A DNA stretch of 63,314 nucleotides. Source: Hyphomicrobiaceae bacterium. Its GTDB lineage: Bacteria > Pseudomonadota > Alphaproteobacteria > Rhizobiales > Hyphomicrobiaceae. Location of the stretch: contig JAHDXT010000018.1 of NCBI GenBank assembly GCA_023384095.1, positions 1 through 63,314 of the forward strand, written 5' to 3'. The notes below the pieces were generated by a model that saw nothing but the letters and a program-made list of their open reading frames with translations, made no database searches and had not been told where the DNA came from. The position numbers and the translations under genes are program-made. Positions 18,288-26,933 of the stretch are shown one piece after another (position 1 is the stretch's first letter; each line of letters begins with the position of its first letter).

Positions 18288-19979
18288 ATGACGTCCTCCA
18301 ACGCCAGGATCGCGACCCCGGCATCCGGCTCCGCGCTGGCAAAGCTCTCGTGGGAGCGGGAGATCCGGCTGTGGGCCGGCCTGATTCTGTTCGCCTTCGT
18401 CACCATGCACCTCCTCAACCATGCGCTGGGCGTTTTCGGCATTCCCGTTATGGAAGCGGTGCAGCACTGGCGCGTATGGCTCTGGCGTGGCTGGCCAGGC
18501 ACGATTGCGCTCTATGGCGCCGCTGCCGTGCACGTCTTGCTGGCGCTGAAGCGGATCGCGCTGAGGCGCACCCGGCGCATGCCGGCGGAGGAGGCCGTGC
18601 AGATCGTGCTCGGGCTTTCGATCCCGGTGCTGGTCATCGAGCACGCGCTCGGCACGCGCTACGGCAGCTCCGTCCTGGGGACTGACGATTCCTATCCGGC
18701 AGTGCTGCCGATCATTTATCAGGACCGCGTCTTCTGGCAGACCAGCCTCATCCTCGTCGCCTGGTTCCATGGCGTCATCGGCATCCATTACGCCTTCCGG
18801 CACAGGCGGTGGTTCGCCCGGGTGCGCGGGGCCGGCGCCATGCTCGCCTTCGCGATACCGCTGCTCGCGATAGCGGGCTTCCTCGCCGCCGGCCGCGAGG
18901 CGGTGGCGCTCTATCCGCCGCCGGCGGCCAGGAGCACCGAGCAGATCGCGGGTCTCGCTCAGGCGGTGCAGATCTCGAAGCTGCTGCTGATCGTCGCCAT
19001 GGCTCTCCTGGCCGGCACGATGGTCGCCGCTGCGATCATGCGCCGGCTGCGGGGCGTCGTACCGGTCCGCTATGTCGGGCACGGCGAGGTCGCGGTGCGT
19101 CCCGGCGCCACGCTGCTCGAAGCCAGCCGCGAGCACCGCATTCCGCACCCCTCGCTGTGCGGCGGCCGCGGCCGCTGCGCCACCTGCCGGGTTCTGGTCC
19201 TCGCGGGCCACGGCTCGCTGCCCGAGCCGGCGGCGGCCGAGCGCACCGTGCTGGCGCGGATCTCGGCGCCGGCCAGCGTACGCCTCGCCTGCCAGATCCG
19301 CCCGCGGAGCGAGCTGTCGGTCCAGATCCTGCTGCCGGTGATCGCGCGCGAAGGCCGGCTCGACTGGGAGGAGGAAGCCTACAAGTGGGGCGTCGACCGC
19401 AAAGTTGCGATCCTGGTCGTCGACATCCGCGCCTTCACCACGCTGGCGAAGAAGCAGCTCCCGCACGACACCGTGCTGCTCGTCAATCGCTTCGTCGCCG
19501 AGATCACCCAGGCCGTCGAGGCTCACGATGGGCGCATCGGCATGTATCTCAGCGACGGCGTCATGGCCATCTTCGGCCTCGGCGGGCAGAAGGGGATGGG
19601 GAGCCGCGATGCGGTCGCCGCCGGCAGGGACATGCTCAAGGTGGCCCATGCGCTCAACGCCGAGCTCGGCTCGGCACTGCCGATGCCGCTGCGGCTGGGG
19701 GTCGGCATCCATTGCGGGCCGGCAGTGATCGCCCGCATCGGCGATGCCGAACGCGGCTATATGGTCACCGCGCTGGGCGAGACGGTCAGCATCGCCAGCC
19801 GGCTCGAGAGCGCGACCAAGGAGACGCTGGCCGATATGCTGGTGTCCGACGCGACGCTGCGCGCCTCCGGCCTGGCACTTCCGGGCGCGTTGCTGCGCGA
19901 GGTGCAGATGCGGGGGCATGACGAGCCGATCAAGGCGCACGCGTTCACCGAGCCGGCCGAGTCGATAGCCGCGGCATGA
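18288..19979 (+). CDS. membrane [2Fe-2S] class III nucleotidyl cyclase
   Basis: 563 residues. Residues 25-250 hold about six hydrophobic segments with several membrane histidines (H41, H45, H82, H119, H161, H167) that could bind heme, as in b-type cytochrome anchors (inference). Residues 262-350 are an adrenodoxin-type ferredoxin domain with C291, C297, C300 and C335. Residues 372-560 are a class III cyclase with metal Asps D379 (VVDIRAF) and D423 (LSDGVMAIFG). The purine-selecting Lys position aligns with M419, and the transition-state Asn with S501 (VSIASRLE), while R505 is kept. Activity and product are therefore uncertain. Fusions of ferredoxin domains with cyclases are known in rhizobia. 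It follows the ABC-like gene by 117 bases. Confidence 0.9.
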   Translation: MTSSNARIATPASGSALAKLSWEREIRLWAGLILFAFVTMHLLNHALGVFGIPVMEAVQHWRVWLWRGWPGTIALYGAAAVHVLLALKRIALRRTRRMPAEEAVQIVLGLSIPVLVIEHALGTRYGSSVLGTDDSYPAVLPIIYQDRVFWQTSLILVAWFHGVIGIHYAFRHRRWFARVRGAGAMLAFAIPLLAIAGFLAAGREAVALYPPPAARSTEQIAGLAQAVQISKLLLIVAMALLAGTMVAAAIMRRLRGVVPVRYVGHGEVAVRPGATLLEASREHRIPHPSLCGGRGRCATCRVLVLAGHGSLPEPAAAERTVLARISAPASVRLACQIRPRSELSVQILLPVIAREGRLDWEEEAYKWGVDRKVAILVVDIRAFTTLAKKQLPHDTVLLVNRFVAEITQAVEAHDGRIGMYLSDGVMAIFGLGGQKGMGSRDAVAAGRDMLKVAHALNAELGSALPMPLRLGVGIHCGPAVIARIGDAERGYMVTALGETVSIASRLESATKETLADMLVSDATLRASGLALPGALLREVQMRGHDEPIKAHAFTEPAESIAAA

Positions 19980-20012
19980 CCTGCAGGCGAGCACGCAAAG
20001 GCGAGTGATTTC

Positions 20013-20513
20013 GTGAGCCGTCTCGACAGCTTCATCGCCCGCATGATGGCGCAGAAGATCCTGCTCGACGCCGCCGCGGCGGAGCTGCGGGCCGCCGGCG
20101 ATCACAGGCCCGGGCCCGCCATCGAGCTCGGCCTCGGCAACGGGCGCACCTTCGATCACCTGCGCGAAGCGCTGCCCAGCCGGCGCATCGTCGCCTTCGA
20201 CCGCTCCCTCGAAGCCAACCCGCGGAGCGTGCCGCCGGCGGAAGACCTCGTGCTGGGCGAGATCGAGCAGACCGCGCCCGAGTTCGCCCGCCGGTTCGGC
20301 GCGACCGGAGCCTTGCTGCACGCCGACCTCGGCAATGGGATCCCGGCCGACGAGATCAGGCTGCATCGATGGCTGCCGGGCGCCGTGCTCGCCCTGGCCA
20401 GACCCGGAGCCCTCGTCGTCAGCTCGACCCGGCTCGAGCATGCGAGCCTCCTCGAAGAGCCGCTGCCGCCGGGTGTGGCGGCGGGCCGCTACCATTCGTA
20501 CCGCCGCGCATGA
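20013..20513 (+). CDS. class I SAM-dependent methyltransferase
   Basis: 166 residues from a GTG start. PAIELGLGNGRTFDHLREALPSRRIVAFDR is the SAM-binding motif I with the acidic residue at the end of strand 2. The shape and length match the small S-adenosyl-L-methionine methyltransferase family Methyltransf_17. The substrate is unknown. It lies 33 bases after the cyclase on the same strand and may share its transcript, but a functional link is not shown. Confidence 0.82.
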   Translation: MSRLDSFIARMMAQKILLDAAAAELRAAGDHRPGPAIELGLGNGRTFDHLREALPSRRIVAFDRSLEANPRSVPPAEDLVLGEIEQTAPEFARRFGATGALLHADLGNGIPADEIRLHRWLPGAVLALARPGALVVSSTRLEHASLLEEPLPPGVAAGRYHSYRRA

Positions 20514-20628
20514 CGGGCCGGCTCGCACGACGGCCGCTCGGTCGCATTTGTCCGGACCGCGCATTCGGTCTAGGTTCCTGGCGACGATCAAGGCGCGCGA
20601 GGCGCGCGTTCGAGGGAGAACGGCCGTC

Positions 20629-21795
20629 ATGCCGATCGTGAACCGCATCGCGGGGATGCAGGAGGAGCTCGCCACGCTGCGCCGCGACCTGCACGCGCAT
20701 CCGGAGATCCTCTACGAGGTCCACCGGACGGCGGGCATCGTGGCGGCCAGGCTCGAGGCCTGCGGTTGCGACGAGGTGACGGCCGGCATCGGCAGAACCG
20801 GGGTGGTCGGCGTGATCCGCGGCCGCAAGTCGGAGTCGGGCAAGGCCATCGGGCTGAGGGCCGACATGGACGCGCTGCCGATCGAGGAAGCCACGGGCCT
20901 GCCCTATGCCTCGACGTCGCCAGGCCGCATGCACGCGTGCGGGCATGACGGCCACACGACGATGCTGCTCGGCGCGGCCAAGTATCTCTGCGAGACGCGC
21001 AATTTCGACGGCACGGCGGTGCTGATCTTTCAGCCTGCGGAAGAGGGAGGCGCAGGCGCCAAGGCCATGATCGTGGACGGCCTCATGGACCGGTGGGGCA
21101 TCCAGGAGGTCTACGGCGTGCACAACCATCCGGGAACGCCCGTCGGCAGCTTCGCGCTGCGGGCCGGACCGCTGATGGCGGCGTCGGACCGGATCTACAT
21201 CACCATCGAAGGCAAGGGCGGGCATGCCGCAAAGCCCCACCAGTGCATCGATGCGGTGCTGGTCGGCGCACACGTCGTCACGGCGCTGCAATCGGTGGTG
21301 GCGCGCAACATCGATCCGCTGGAGTCGGGCGTCGTCTCGATCTGCATGTTCCACGCCGGGAACGCCGGCAACGTCATCCCCGGTCGGGCGGACCTGACCG
21401 GCACCGCACGCTCGCTCGTGCCGCATGTTCGCGACCTGCTGGAGAAACGCATCGTCGAGGTCACCGAGGCGACGGCCGCCATGTTCGGCGCCAGGGCCGA
21501 GGCGGTCTACAAACGTGATTATCCGGTGACCCGCAACCACGAGCGCCAGGCCGCCTTCGCGGCCGCCGTCGCGGCAGAGGTCTGCGGCCGGGACAACGTG
21601 GATACGGCCATGGTCCCGGTGATGGGAGGGGAGGATTTCTCGTTCATGCTGGAGGCGCGGCCGGGCGCCTTCATCTTCATGGGCAACGGCGACAGCGCCG
21701 GGCTTCATCACCCGGCCTACGACTTCAACGACGACGCCATCCCGGTCGGCGTGTCCTACTGGGCCCGCCTCGTCGAGATGGCGATGCCGGCTTAG
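20629..21795 (+). CDS. M20 family amidohydrolase (hippurate hydrolase type)
   Basis: 388 residues. It probably removes an acyl group from an N-acyl amino acid or similar amide in the cytosol using a two-metal site. Metal-ligand motifs are visible: LRRDLHAHPE, LRADMDALPI, MHACGHDGHTTMLLG, FQPAEEGGAGAKAM and VMGGEDFSFML. The dimerisation insert (MAASDRIYITIEGKGGHAAKPHQCIDAV) is present. ATG 20629 fits the family start. The next gene is an amino-acid-type binding protein, which would suit peptide or acyl-amino-acid uptake, but no permease genes are near. Confidence 0.92.
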   Translation: MPIVNRIAGMQEELATLRRDLHAHPEILYEVHRTAGIVAARLEACGCDEVTAGIGRTGVVGVIRGRKSESGKAIGLRADMDALPIEEATGLPYASTSPGRMHACGHDGHTTMLLGAAKYLCETRNFDGTAVLIFQPAEEGGAGAKAMIVDGLMDRWGIQEVYGVHNHPGTPVGSFALRAGPLMAASDRIYITIEGKGGHAAKPHQCIDAVLVGAHVVTALQSVVARNIDPLESGVVSICMFHAGNAGNVIPGRADLTGTARSLVPHVRDLLEKRIVEVTEATAAMFGARAEAVYKRDYPVTRNHERQAAFAAAVAAEVCGRDNVDTAMVPVMGGEDFSFMLEARPGAFIFMGNGDSAGLHHPAYDFNDDAIPVGVSYWARLVEMAMPA

Positions 21796-21918
21796 CGGCT
21801 CGCCGCAGGGCGCGCCGGCCGGTCGGGGGCAGCCCGGAGCAGGCACGCGGCACGGCGCCCCGCGAGGGGAGCTCGGCAGGGGCATAGCTTTCAGCATCAG
21901 GGAGCAGAATTGGGAAAC

Positions 21919-22959
21919 ATGACGACCTTGGCGGAAACAGCGGGGAGCGCGCTCGCCGGCGCCGTCTTGAGCGCCGCCCTGGTCCTGGCCGGCTGCGCCT
22001 CGGCGGCCGCCGCCACCCTCGACACGGTGCGCGCCCGCGGGCACCTCATGTGCGGTGTCGCCGACGGACCGCTCGGGTTCTCGCATATCGACGAGCGCGG
22101 CGCCTGGACGGGGCTCGATGTAGATTTCTGCGCGGCGCTGGCCGCGGCGATCTTCGGCAGGAAGGACGCCGTCAAGTACCGTCCTCTGACCATGGCGGAA
22201 CGCTTCTCGGCGCTGAAGGCCAAGGAGGTCGACATCCTGGCCCGCAGCGCCACCTGGACGCTGAGCCGCGACATGGACCTCGGCGCGCGCTTCGTCGGCA
22301 CGCTGTTCCATGACGGCCAGGGCCTGCTGGTGCGCCGGACACAGGGCATCGCCAGCGCGCTGGAGCTCAGTGGGGCATCCGTCTGCGCGCTGGCCGACGG
22401 GCCGGCCCAGCAGAATCTCGACGAGTTCTTCCGCCAGCGCGGCATGCGCTTCACCACCGTGACGTTCGACAAGTGGGATCTGGCCGTGCAAGCCTACCTC
22501 AACAAGCGCTGCACGGCCCTCAGCGCCGACGTGACGACCCTCGCGCTCGTACGCGCCAGCATCGGCGGCGCGAGCGAGCATCTGTTGCTGCCCGAGGTGC
22601 TGTCCAAGGAGCCGCTCGGCCCCGTCGTCAGACAGGGCGACGAGCAGTGGTTCGGCATCGTCCGCTGGGTGCTGTTCGCGCTGTTCACCGCCGAGGAGTA
22701 CGGGGTGACCAGCAGCAATGTCGACACGGCGCGCACATCGAACCTCGTCGAAGTGAGGCGGCTGCTCGGAACCGACGGCGATCTCGGGGCCTCGCTCGGG
22801 CTGAGCCGCGAATGGGCCTACCACCTCATCAAGCAGTGCGGGAGCTACGCGGAGCTGTTCGAGCGCAATGTCGGCATGCGATCGCCGCTGCGGCTGGAAC
22901 GCCTCGCCAACAATCTGTGGTCCAAGGGCGGCCTCATGCACGCGCCGCCGTTCCGGTGA
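21919..22959 (+). CDS. polar amino acid ABC transporter substrate-binding protein (AapJ-like), orphan
   Basis: 346 residues. The leader ends in LVLAGCASAAAA, which reads as a lipobox (LAGC) or a signal peptidase I site. The mature part starts TLDTVRARGHLMCGVADGPLGFSH and continues with GAWTGLDVDFCAALAAAIFG, the type 3 solute-binding family for general amino acids (AapJ/BztA-like). No permease or ATPase genes accompany it. ATG 21919 is used; a TTG at 21910 has a better spaced GGAG. It is followed at once by an octamer-repeat hairpin. Confidence 0.88.
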   Translation: MTTLAETAGSALAGAVLSAALVLAGCASAAAATLDTVRARGHLMCGVADGPLGFSHIDERGAWTGLDVDFCAALAAAIFGRKDAVKYRPLTMAERFSALKAKEVDILARSATWTLSRDMDLGARFVGTLFHDGQGLLVRRTQGIASALELSGASVCALADGPAQQNLDEFFRQRGMRFTTVTFDKWDLAVQAYLNKRCTALSADVTTLALVRASIGGASEHLLLPEVLSKEPLGPVVRQGDEQWFGIVRWVLFALFTAEEYGVTSSNVDTARTSNLVEVRRLLGTDGDLGASLGLSREWAYHLIKQCGSYAELFERNVGMRSPLRLERLANNLWSKGGLMHAPPFR

Positions 22960-22965
22960 GAGGGC

Positions 22966-23096
22966 GTGAGATGGTGAAGTCGTGAAATCGTGAGATCGTG
23001 GGCGTGACGATTTCACGACTTGGCGATTTCACGACTTGGCGATTTCACGACTTGGCGATTTCACGACTTGGCGATTTCACGACTTCACCATCTCAC
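22966..23096. repeat. octamer-repeat hairpin with five 16-base tandem units
   Basis: Four identical 16-base units GATTTCACGACTTGGC occupy 23009-23072, and a fifth, slightly changed unit ends at 23088. Each unit is two 8-base words. The outer arms 22966-22991 and 23071-23096 are complementary at 25 of 26 positions. It lies between convergent genes, 6 bases from the end of the binding-protein gene, and might serve as a transcription end on both strands. Confidence 0.85.
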
Positions 23097-23101
23097 GGAC
23101 A

Positions 23102-24115
23102 TCACTGCATCACCACCTCGACCTCGGCGATGTCGCCATTGGCGACGGCGAAGTCGCGGCGGAAGACGCGCCCCGCCGACCGCGCCGTCACGGTATACTT
23201 GCCCGGGGCAAGCGCGTGCGTGGGCAAGGCCCCGACGCTCTCCTTGACGACCTCGCCCTGCACGTCGAGGATGCTCCACTGCGTGTCGGCCAGAGCCTCG
23301 CCGCCGGCGCGCGTCACCAGCTTGAAGGTGACCTTCGCCGCGGCATGGGTCGCGGTCGCCTCGGTCAGCTTGCCGGCCTCGACCGTAACGTCGGCCCTGA
23401 CCTGGGCATTGGCGTCGCCGTAGGTCGAGACGATGTGGTAGATGCCCGAGTTGAGCCGGATGATGACGCCCGGCCTGGCTCCCCCCATGATCCTGGAACG
23501 GTTGCCGAACTGGTCGCGCTCGTCCGAGAAGACCTCGTAGGTGACGCTGTTCGGGGGCGCCGGCTCGCCACCCTTGATCAGGGCCGCCAGCCGCAAGCCG
23601 CCCGCATTCAGCACGAACGGCTCCACCGACTGGACACCCGGCTTGACGCTGATACGCCGCGTCAGATGCGCCCGCCCCAAGGCCGCGTTGACGATGTAGT
23701 CGCCGGGCGGGAGCCGCAAAACCGGGCTGGCGTCGCGGTGCAGGCCGACCAGCTTCCTCCTGTGCGGGTCGGAGGCGTCCTCGTGGTCCTGGAACACGCG
23801 CCAGACGACGCCGGAATCGATGCGCTGGCCGTCCTGGGTCAGCAAAGCGACGAGCGTGACGTGCGTCGCAGACGCGCCGGTCTGGGCGGGGCGCCCCTTC
23901 GGCTCGGCCGAAGGGGTCCGTGGCACCACCGTCGTGTTGGGCACCGCCGATGGGATCGCTTCGGCCGGCGCGGCGCCGGTTGCCGGGCTCATGGTCGTCG
24001 CAGGCCAGCTTGGGATCGTCGTCTGCTGGGCGCGAGTTTCAGGCGCGATCGAGGCCGAAACAACCGCGGCTAGCGCCAGCGGCCACCATCGAACGGATCT
24101 CGAGCATACCAGCAT
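23102..24115 (-). CDS. exported protein with repeated beta-type modules
   Basis: 337 residues. The N-terminus has a basic patch and a hydrophobic core followed by a signal peptidase site (APETRAQQ). A Ser/Thr/Pro-rich linker (about 35-85) leads to at least three modules of the form W.VF...L.L.PG.Y.V...G....R.+.V..G, typical of carboxypeptidase-regulatory or PEGA-like beta sandwiches. Function is unknown. The same modules occur in the neighbouring VWA protein, 122 bases upstream on the same strand, so the two probably arose by duplication and may work together in the periplasm. Confidence 0.78.
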   Translation of the reverse strand: MLVCSRSVRWWPLALAAVVSASIAPETRAQQTTIPSWPATTMSPATGAAPAEAIPSAVPNTTVVPRTPSAEPKGRPAQTGASATHVTLVALLTQDGQRIDSGVVWRVFQDHEDASDPHRRKLVGLHRDASPVLRLPPGDYIVNAALGRAHLTRRISVKPGVQSVEPFVLNAGGLRLAALIKGGEPAPPNSVTYEVFSDERDQFGNRSRIMGGARPGVIIRLNSGIYHIVSTYGDANAQVRADVTVEAGKLTEATATHAAAKVTFKLVTRAGGEALADTQWSILDVQGEVVKESVGALPTHALAPGKYTVTARSAGRVFRRDFAVANGDIAEVEVVMQ

Positions 24116-24237
24116 CGTCCGCGTTACCCCCAATCCTGCAAGCCACCGCCGGCGCCGTTGCACCCGCGCACCGGCCGATCCGCGCCCGAACGGCGCCCCC
24201 CCGATTCGCCTAAGCGGCATTGTGACTGGCAAATGTG

Positions 24238-26235
24238 CTATTCGAAGGCAACCTCGATCGTTCTCGTCTCCCCGGAGCGCAGCTCCACGTCCTTTTCCGC
24301 CCGCCGCTCCCGGCTCTCCGCCCGGATCGTGTAGCGTCCCGCCGCCAGGAACTCCCGCGGCTCGGCCGCCGTCGTTCGCCAGACGACCGCCGACGAGCCA
24401 TCGCGCACCTCCCAGAAGACGTCGCCGCCGGCAGCCCCGCCGCCCTGTTTCGCCAGCTTGAGCTCGACCAGAGCGGCCGCGGGCTCGATCACGAGCTCCT
24501 GGTCGCCCCCCTCCTTCAGCTCGACCTCGCGCGCGGCGACCGCATTGAGCCGCCCGAGCCGCGCCTCGACCCGGTATCTGCCGGCAGGCAGTTGCAGCCG
24601 GGGCGCGGGTTGCGCCGCACGCGCCACCATGTGCTGGCCGTCCTGCCGGAAGACCCTGAACGTGGCCTTCTCGACCGCAGGCGCGGTGGCTCCGGGCAGG
24701 CGCGCCGACAGCGACAGCCGCGCCAGCTTCAGCACCAGCGTGCGGCTGACGTCGTCGCCGGGCCGCAGCGCGATCAGCTCGCGGATCTCGGCGGCGCCCT
24801 TCCTGGCAACCAGGTGATAAGTCCCGGCCGGCAGCGTGAACTGCGGTGCGGCGGTGGCCGAGCGCGCCACCTCGCGCCGCCCGTCGGCGGCGCTCGGATC
24901 ATCCTCCAGGATGCGGAAAAGGACGAGGTCGGCCGGCTGCCCGGCCTGGGCGTGATCGCGCGCCTGCAAGCGGATACGGCCGGCGCCAGAGCCGAGGGGC
25001 GGCTCGCCCCTGCTGCCGCTGGGCACGACGATGGTCCTTTCGGCCCGGAACTGCCGGTCCTGCAGCACGAGGCGGTAGCTGCCCGCGGGCACGACGAGTT
25101 GCCGGTCCCGCGCCGGACCGAGCCACAGCACGCGGCCGTCGCCCGCGCCTCCTTCGCGGCGCTCCTCCAGGCTGACGACGGCCGCGGTCGAAGCGCCGGC
25201 GAACGGCGGCGACAGCCGGACGACGCCTGCATTGAGCACGACCGTCGCCCGCGTGGGGCGGCCGGCGGCGACCTCGACCTGCTGCCGCGACTCGGCGAGG
25301 CCGCGGCGCGCTTCGACCACGTACGTGCCTGGCGCCAGCGCCAGACGCGGGGACGCCTCGACGGCCTCGGCGACGGCCGCCGCGGACGCATCGCCGGCGC
25401 GGAAGACGCGCCACTCGACGGGCTCCTCCAGCGGCTCCCCGCCATCGGCCAGAACGGCGGCGAGGCGTAGTCCGGGAGGGCCCTTTTCGTTCTGCCGGGT
25501 CGCCTCGCGCGGACGCGGCACCCGGATCGCCACCTCCGGCGCCTCCAGGCTGGCGAGGCGCAGCGCTTCGCCGACTGCGGTCCCCACGGCGGCGGCATCC
25601 TGGGCATCGAAATGCCGGCCGCCGGTGATCCGCGGCACGCAAGCCATCCGCTCGACGTCCTCCGGCTTCATGCCGATGCTCACCACGTGGATGGCGAGGC
25701 GCGGGCGCACGCGGTTGAGCTCGGCCGCCGCGGCGCACGGGTCGCCCTGGCAGTTGTCGGGGTCGTCGTGGATGAGGAGCACGCTCTCCCTGCCGCCCGT
25801 GCCGGGCAGCGCATCGGCCGCCGCGACCAGCGCCAGCGCCAGGGGTCCGCGGCCCTTGGGGTTGAGCCCTTCCAGTGGCGCCATCAGCCGCTGCTTGTCG
25901 TCGGCGTGCGGCGCCAGCGCCTGCTCCACGTCGCCGCAGTCGCCGCGGCGGCGGTGACCGAACAGCACGAGGCCGACCTCCGTGGAACGCTGCAGGCCGA
26001 GGTCCGGCAGCGCCTGGCGCAAGGCCTCGCGCGCGACGGCGTACTTCGCTCCCGAATCACCGGGGATCTTGCCCCACATGGACCCGGACCCGTCGAACAC
26101 GATCTGGATGCGCGCCGGCGGCTCGGCCGCCGCCGAGCCTGCCGGCAATGCCGCGACCAGCGCCGGCAGCGTCGCCGCCATCCCGGCACAGCCGCGGAGC
26201 CCCGCCCGGAGCACACCCGCAATCCCGCGCATCAT
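24238..26235 (-). CDS. exported VWA-domain protein with repeated beta-type modules
   Basis: 665 residues. A signal peptide (LPALVAALPAGSAAA) leads into a von Willebrand A domain starting RIQIVFDGSGSMWGKI, where DGSGS is the metal-ion adhesion site (residues about 48-52). The VWA part ends near residue 230. The remainder holds about five modules with VEWRVFRAGD, LALAPGTYVVEARRG and similar segments, like those of the gene downstream. Such proteins are often periplasmic or surface adhesion and assembly factors. A TTG at 26247 and ATGs at 26235 and 26232 are all possible starts. It is divergent from the nitroreductase. Confidence 0.85.
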   Translation of the reverse strand: MMRGIAGVLRAGLRGCAGMAATLPALVAALPAGSAAAEPPARIQIVFDGSGSMWGKIPGDSGAKYAVAREALRQALPDLGLQRSTEVGLVLFGHRRRGDCGDVEQALAPHADDKQRLMAPLEGLNPKGRGPLALALVAAADALPGTGGRESVLLIHDDPDNCQGDPCAAAAELNRVRPRLAIHVVSIGMKPEDVERMACVPRITGGRHFDAQDAAAVGTAVGEALRLASLEAPEVAIRVPRPREATRQNEKGPPGLRLAAVLADGGEPLEEPVEWRVFRAGDASAAAVAEAVEASPRLALAPGTYVVEARRGLAESRQQVEVAAGRPTRATVVLNAGVVRLSPPFAGASTAAVVSLEERREGGAGDGRVLWLGPARDRQLVVPAGSYRLVLQDRQFRAERTIVVPSGSRGEPPLGSGAGRIRLQARDHAQAGQPADLVLFRILEDDPSAADGRREVARSATAAPQFTLPAGTYHLVARKGAAEIRELIALRPGDDVSRTLVLKLARLSLSARLPGATAPAVEKATFRVFRQDGQHMVARAAQPAPRLQLPAGRYRVEARLGRLNAVAAREVELKEGGDQELVIEPAAALVELKLAKQGGGAAGGDVFWEVRDGSSAVVWRTTAAEPREFLAAGRYTIRAESRERRAEKDVELRSGETRTIEVAFE

Positions 26236-26340
26236 CGCCCTGGCCAATCTTCCCGCTCAGTCTCGGTGCTCGCGATTGTACCGCAATCCGATTTGCGTTA
26301 GCGAGTTCTATCGGACACGTGACCCCCAAAGGACTTCGCA

Positions 26341-26913
26341 TTGCCTTCCATGATCGACATGCTGCTGACACGCCGCTCGGCCAAGCCCGCGCTGCTGCGG
26401 GAGCCCGGCCCGAATCCGGGCGAGCTGCAGCAGATCCTCACTGCCGCCTCGCGGGTTCCAGACCACAAGAAGCTGGCGCCTTGGCGCTTCATCGTGTTCG
26501 AGGGAGAAGCCCGTGCGGCGTTCGGGGCCGCGCTGGCCGAAGCGTGCGCCGCCGAGGAGACGGCCCCGCCGTCGCCCGTACGCCTCGAGACCGAGCGCGC
26601 GCGGCTGACCCGCGCACCCGTCGTCGTCGCCGCCATCTCGCGCGTCGTGCCCAACCCCGGCGCGCCGGAGTGGGAGCAGATCCTCTCCGCGGGCGCGGCC
26701 TGCTTCAACCTGTGCCTCGCCGCCAACGCGCTCGGCTATGGAACCTCCTGGATCACCGAATGGTATTCCTACAGTCCTGGCGTGCGCAGAGCCCTCGGGC
26801 TTGCCGGCAACGAGCGGGTGGCAGGGTTCATCTACATCGGCACCGAGAGCGAGAAGCAGGCCGACCGCGAGCGCCCGGCGCTATCCGACATCGTCACGCG
26901 CTGGCCGGGGTGA
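26341..26913 (+). CDS. nitroreductase family protein
   Basis: 190 residues of the NADH-dependent FMN nitroreductase fold, YdjA-like branch. RRSAKPALLREPGPNPGELQQILTAASRVPDHKKLAPWRF is the FMN-binding start, and GAACFNLCLAANALGYGTSW is the usual second helix region. The physiological substrate is unknown. The TTG at 26341 is chosen because AAAGGA lies 7 bases upstream; an ATG at 26350 is the alternative. The next gene, another FMN protein, starts 20 bases after its stop. Confidence 0.9.
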   Translation: MPSMIDMLLTRRSAKPALLREPGPNPGELQQILTAASRVPDHKKLAPWRFIVFEGEARAAFGAALAEACAAEETAPPSPVRLETERARLTRAPVVVAAISRVVPNPGAPEWEQILSAGAACFNLCLAANALGYGTSWITEWYSYSPGVRRALGLAGNERVAGFIYIGTESEKQADRERPALSDIVTRWPG

Positions 26914-26933
26914 CGGGGACCCAGGAGATCCAT

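Noticed and set aside
15483-20675. Open reading frame of about 1730 codons on the minus strand
   Set aside because: It lies antisense to the ABC-like, cyclase and methyltransferase genes, which have clear domains. Its translation is low-complexity Arg/Gly/Asp-rich, as expected from GC-rich antisense DNA.
20419-23016. 865-codon minus-strand frame
   Set aside because: Antisense to the amidohydrolase and binding-protein genes, with no recognisable domain or start site.
23009-23088. Possible CRISPR array
   Set aside because: The 16-base units are directly adjacent with no unique spacers, and no cas genes are in the window.
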